Source of the DNA: Spirochaeta sp.
GTDB taxonomy: Bacteria; Spirochaetota; Spirochaetia; DSM-27196; SLAA01
Reading direction: 5' to 3'
Length of the DNA: 6,224 nucleotides
Assembly (NCBI GenBank): GCA_020201015.1
Contig: JAIVHN010000095.1
Span: 1 to 6,224, forward strand
Shown here one piece after another: positions 5,340 through 6,224 of this stretch; the first letter of the stretch is position 1; each line of letters starts with the position of its first letter. The notes under the pieces were generated by a model. The model did no database searches and was not told the origin of the DNA. It saw only the letters and a program-made list of their open reading frames with translations. The translations under genes and the position numbers were made by a program.

Positions 5340-5432
5340 GTTCCAGAAGGTACAGATGCTAGCCAGTTTCACGATAATCATTAATCATTCGTAGTAATCG
5401 ATAATCGGACTCGTTTTCTCATATCGCAAGCG
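5340..5432. other. Convergent intergenic region between rnc and the tRNA nucleotidyltransferase gene
   Basis: This AT-rich gap separates two converging genes. It holds a direct repeat of CGATAATC (5372-5379 and 5399-5406) with AATCATT-like units between. I see no strong hairpin followed by a T run on either strand, so how the two transcripts end is not evident. Confidence 0.4.
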
Positions 5433-6224
5433 TCATTCAACAAGAGGTTTAAATCTCGTGTCGTGCAGGCGTTTGGCAACCTTCAATAGCTGCGGCTTGG
5501 TATTCATTTCGGGGTCATCAAGTACCGTCTCAAGAAGCTGCCCAAGAATCTTCCCCATCTCCGGCCCTTTCGGAATTCCTATCTCAGCAAGGTCGTGACC
5601 TCCCAATGCAAGATCTTTAGTCCCAGAAATCGCTGATGATTTGTTTTCATGCTCAACTCGTTGAAGAAGCTCATTGAGAGCTGGTGCTGGCACGGTAGTG
5701 CCATGCTTCCCAATTGTATCGGCTCGGCGTAGTTGTACAAGATCAACGATGTTTTCCTTGCCGACGCGAACAATGAAGCGTCGAACCGCAGCACGGCTCC
5801 AGGACGACTCGTATAAGAACATGTGGTGCATTATTAAGTGTTCAACCTGCTGGATTATGCGGGTCGGAAAAGACAGCCGTTTCAACAGTTCGACGGCTAT
5901 CCGCGCCGACACTTGTTCATGTCCGATGAAGTGCAGTTCACCGGCGTTGTCGCGCAACTGAGTAGTAGGTTTACCGATATCGTGAAGTAATGCCGAAAGT
6001 CGCAACTCTAGGTGATCTTTCGGAGCCGCATCCATGGTTCGAATGAGATGCTCGTACAGTGACAGATTAGGGGCGTCGTCTCCAGTTGGTGCGGTTATGC
6101 AGGGTAGAAACTCAGGCAAGATATGGGGAAGAATTCCATGGTCACGAAAGATTCGAAAGGCAGCAGACGGTTCTGCAGAACGAAGCATCTTTTCCAGTTC
6201 AATGCGTACGCGTTCTACAGATAC
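5433..6224 (-). CDS. CCA-adding/poly(A) polymerase-type tRNA nucleotidyltransferase, C-terminal part (5' end outside window)
   Basis: The C-terminal 263 residues of a class II nucleotidyltransferase of the CCA-adding/PcnB group, which adds or repairs the 3' CCA of tRNA (or adds A tails). The frame continues to the right edge, so an internal Met at 6188 is not the start: the residues before it, VSVERVRIELEK, are the family's conserved VSxERIRxELxK segment, followed by PSAAFRIFRDHGIL (about 19-32). An HD domain follows: ALLHDIGKPTT at 79-88, GHEQVSA at 101-107 and a VEHLIMHH segment. The end, LALGGHDLAEIGIPKGPEMG with LDDPEMNTKPQLL, is also typical of HD-containing CCA enzymes. The catalytic head and its DxD motif lie outside the window, so CCA-adding and poly(A) activity cannot be told apart. 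The gene converges on rnc with 93 bases between them. Confidence 0.9.
   Translation of the reverse strand, partial: VSVERVRIELEKMLRSAEPSAAFRIFRDHGILPHILPEFLPCITAPTGDDAPNLSLYEHLIRTMDAAPKDHLELRLSALLHDIGKPTTQLRDNAGELHFIGHEQVSARIAVELLKRLSFPTRIIQQVEHLIMHHMFLYESSWSRAAVRRFIVRVGKENIVDLVQLRRADTIGKHGTTVPAPALNELLQRVEHENKSSAISGTKDLALGGHDLAEIGIPKGPEMGKILGQLLETVLDDPEMNTKPQLLKVAKRLHDTRFKPLVE

Noticed and set aside
5372..5406. Direct repeat CGATAATC with AATCATT units between rnc and the tRNA nucleotidyltransferase gene
   Set aside because: Two short copies in an AT-rich gap with no flanking mobile element, array pattern or dyad; chance is a sufficient explanation.

Overview
The window looks like chromosomal housekeeping DNA from a free-living spirochaete (Spirochaetales). 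The grounds are the gene content and order: an isolated FlhB C-terminal domain, an HD-GYP-type protein and a YraN endonuclease-fold protein, then two small proteins of spirochaete character, then coaD, rpmF, acpP and rnc. Assignment below order level is not supported. There is no sign of phage, insertion sequence, CRISPR, tRNA or rRNA, and no stretch over 300 bases lacks a gene.

Layout. Positions 1-2568 (+) hold a tightly packed run of five genes: the end of an FlhB-like gene, an HD-GYP protein, yraN, an overlapping 55-residue protein with a FlgM-like sequence pattern, and a 199-residue protein with a basic Arg/Gly-rich N-terminus and a CxxC...HxxC motif. A convergent minus-strand gene (2589-3386) encodes a predicted exported HEAT-like helical-repeat protein. 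It diverges from coaD (3476-3961). Both members of this pair have promoter-like elements so close to the start codon that the transcripts would be leaderless or nearly so. A new promoter at 4010-4039 starts rpmF - acpP - rnc, with a long stem-loop between acpP and rnc. The last gene (minus strand, running off the right edge) is the C-terminal part of an HD-containing CCA-adding or poly(A) polymerase-type tRNA nucleotidyltransferase.

The most striking feature is acpP. Its reading frame encodes only 44 residues and reads cleanly from the N-terminal helix of acyl carrier protein into the C-terminal third. It skips about 34 codons that should include the DSL serine carrying 4'-phosphopantetheine. 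Adding 34 residues gives 78, the length of E. coli ACP, so this looks like a precise in-frame internal deletion, possibly between short TTGAAGAA repeats. The protein cannot work as a carrier. Either the genome has another acpP, or the window carries an assembly or mutational lesion, or the small product has another role.

Functionally the window joins flagellum-associated and signalling genes on the left to core metabolism, translation and RNA processing on the right: CoA synthesis, the acyl carrier that uses CoA-derived phosphopantetheine, ribosomal protein bL32, RNase III and tRNA 3'-end maturation. I see no convincing new multi-gene system. The points worth checking are the deleted ACP, the leaderless divergent promoters, the rnc leader hairpin and the two little-known spirochaete proteins.
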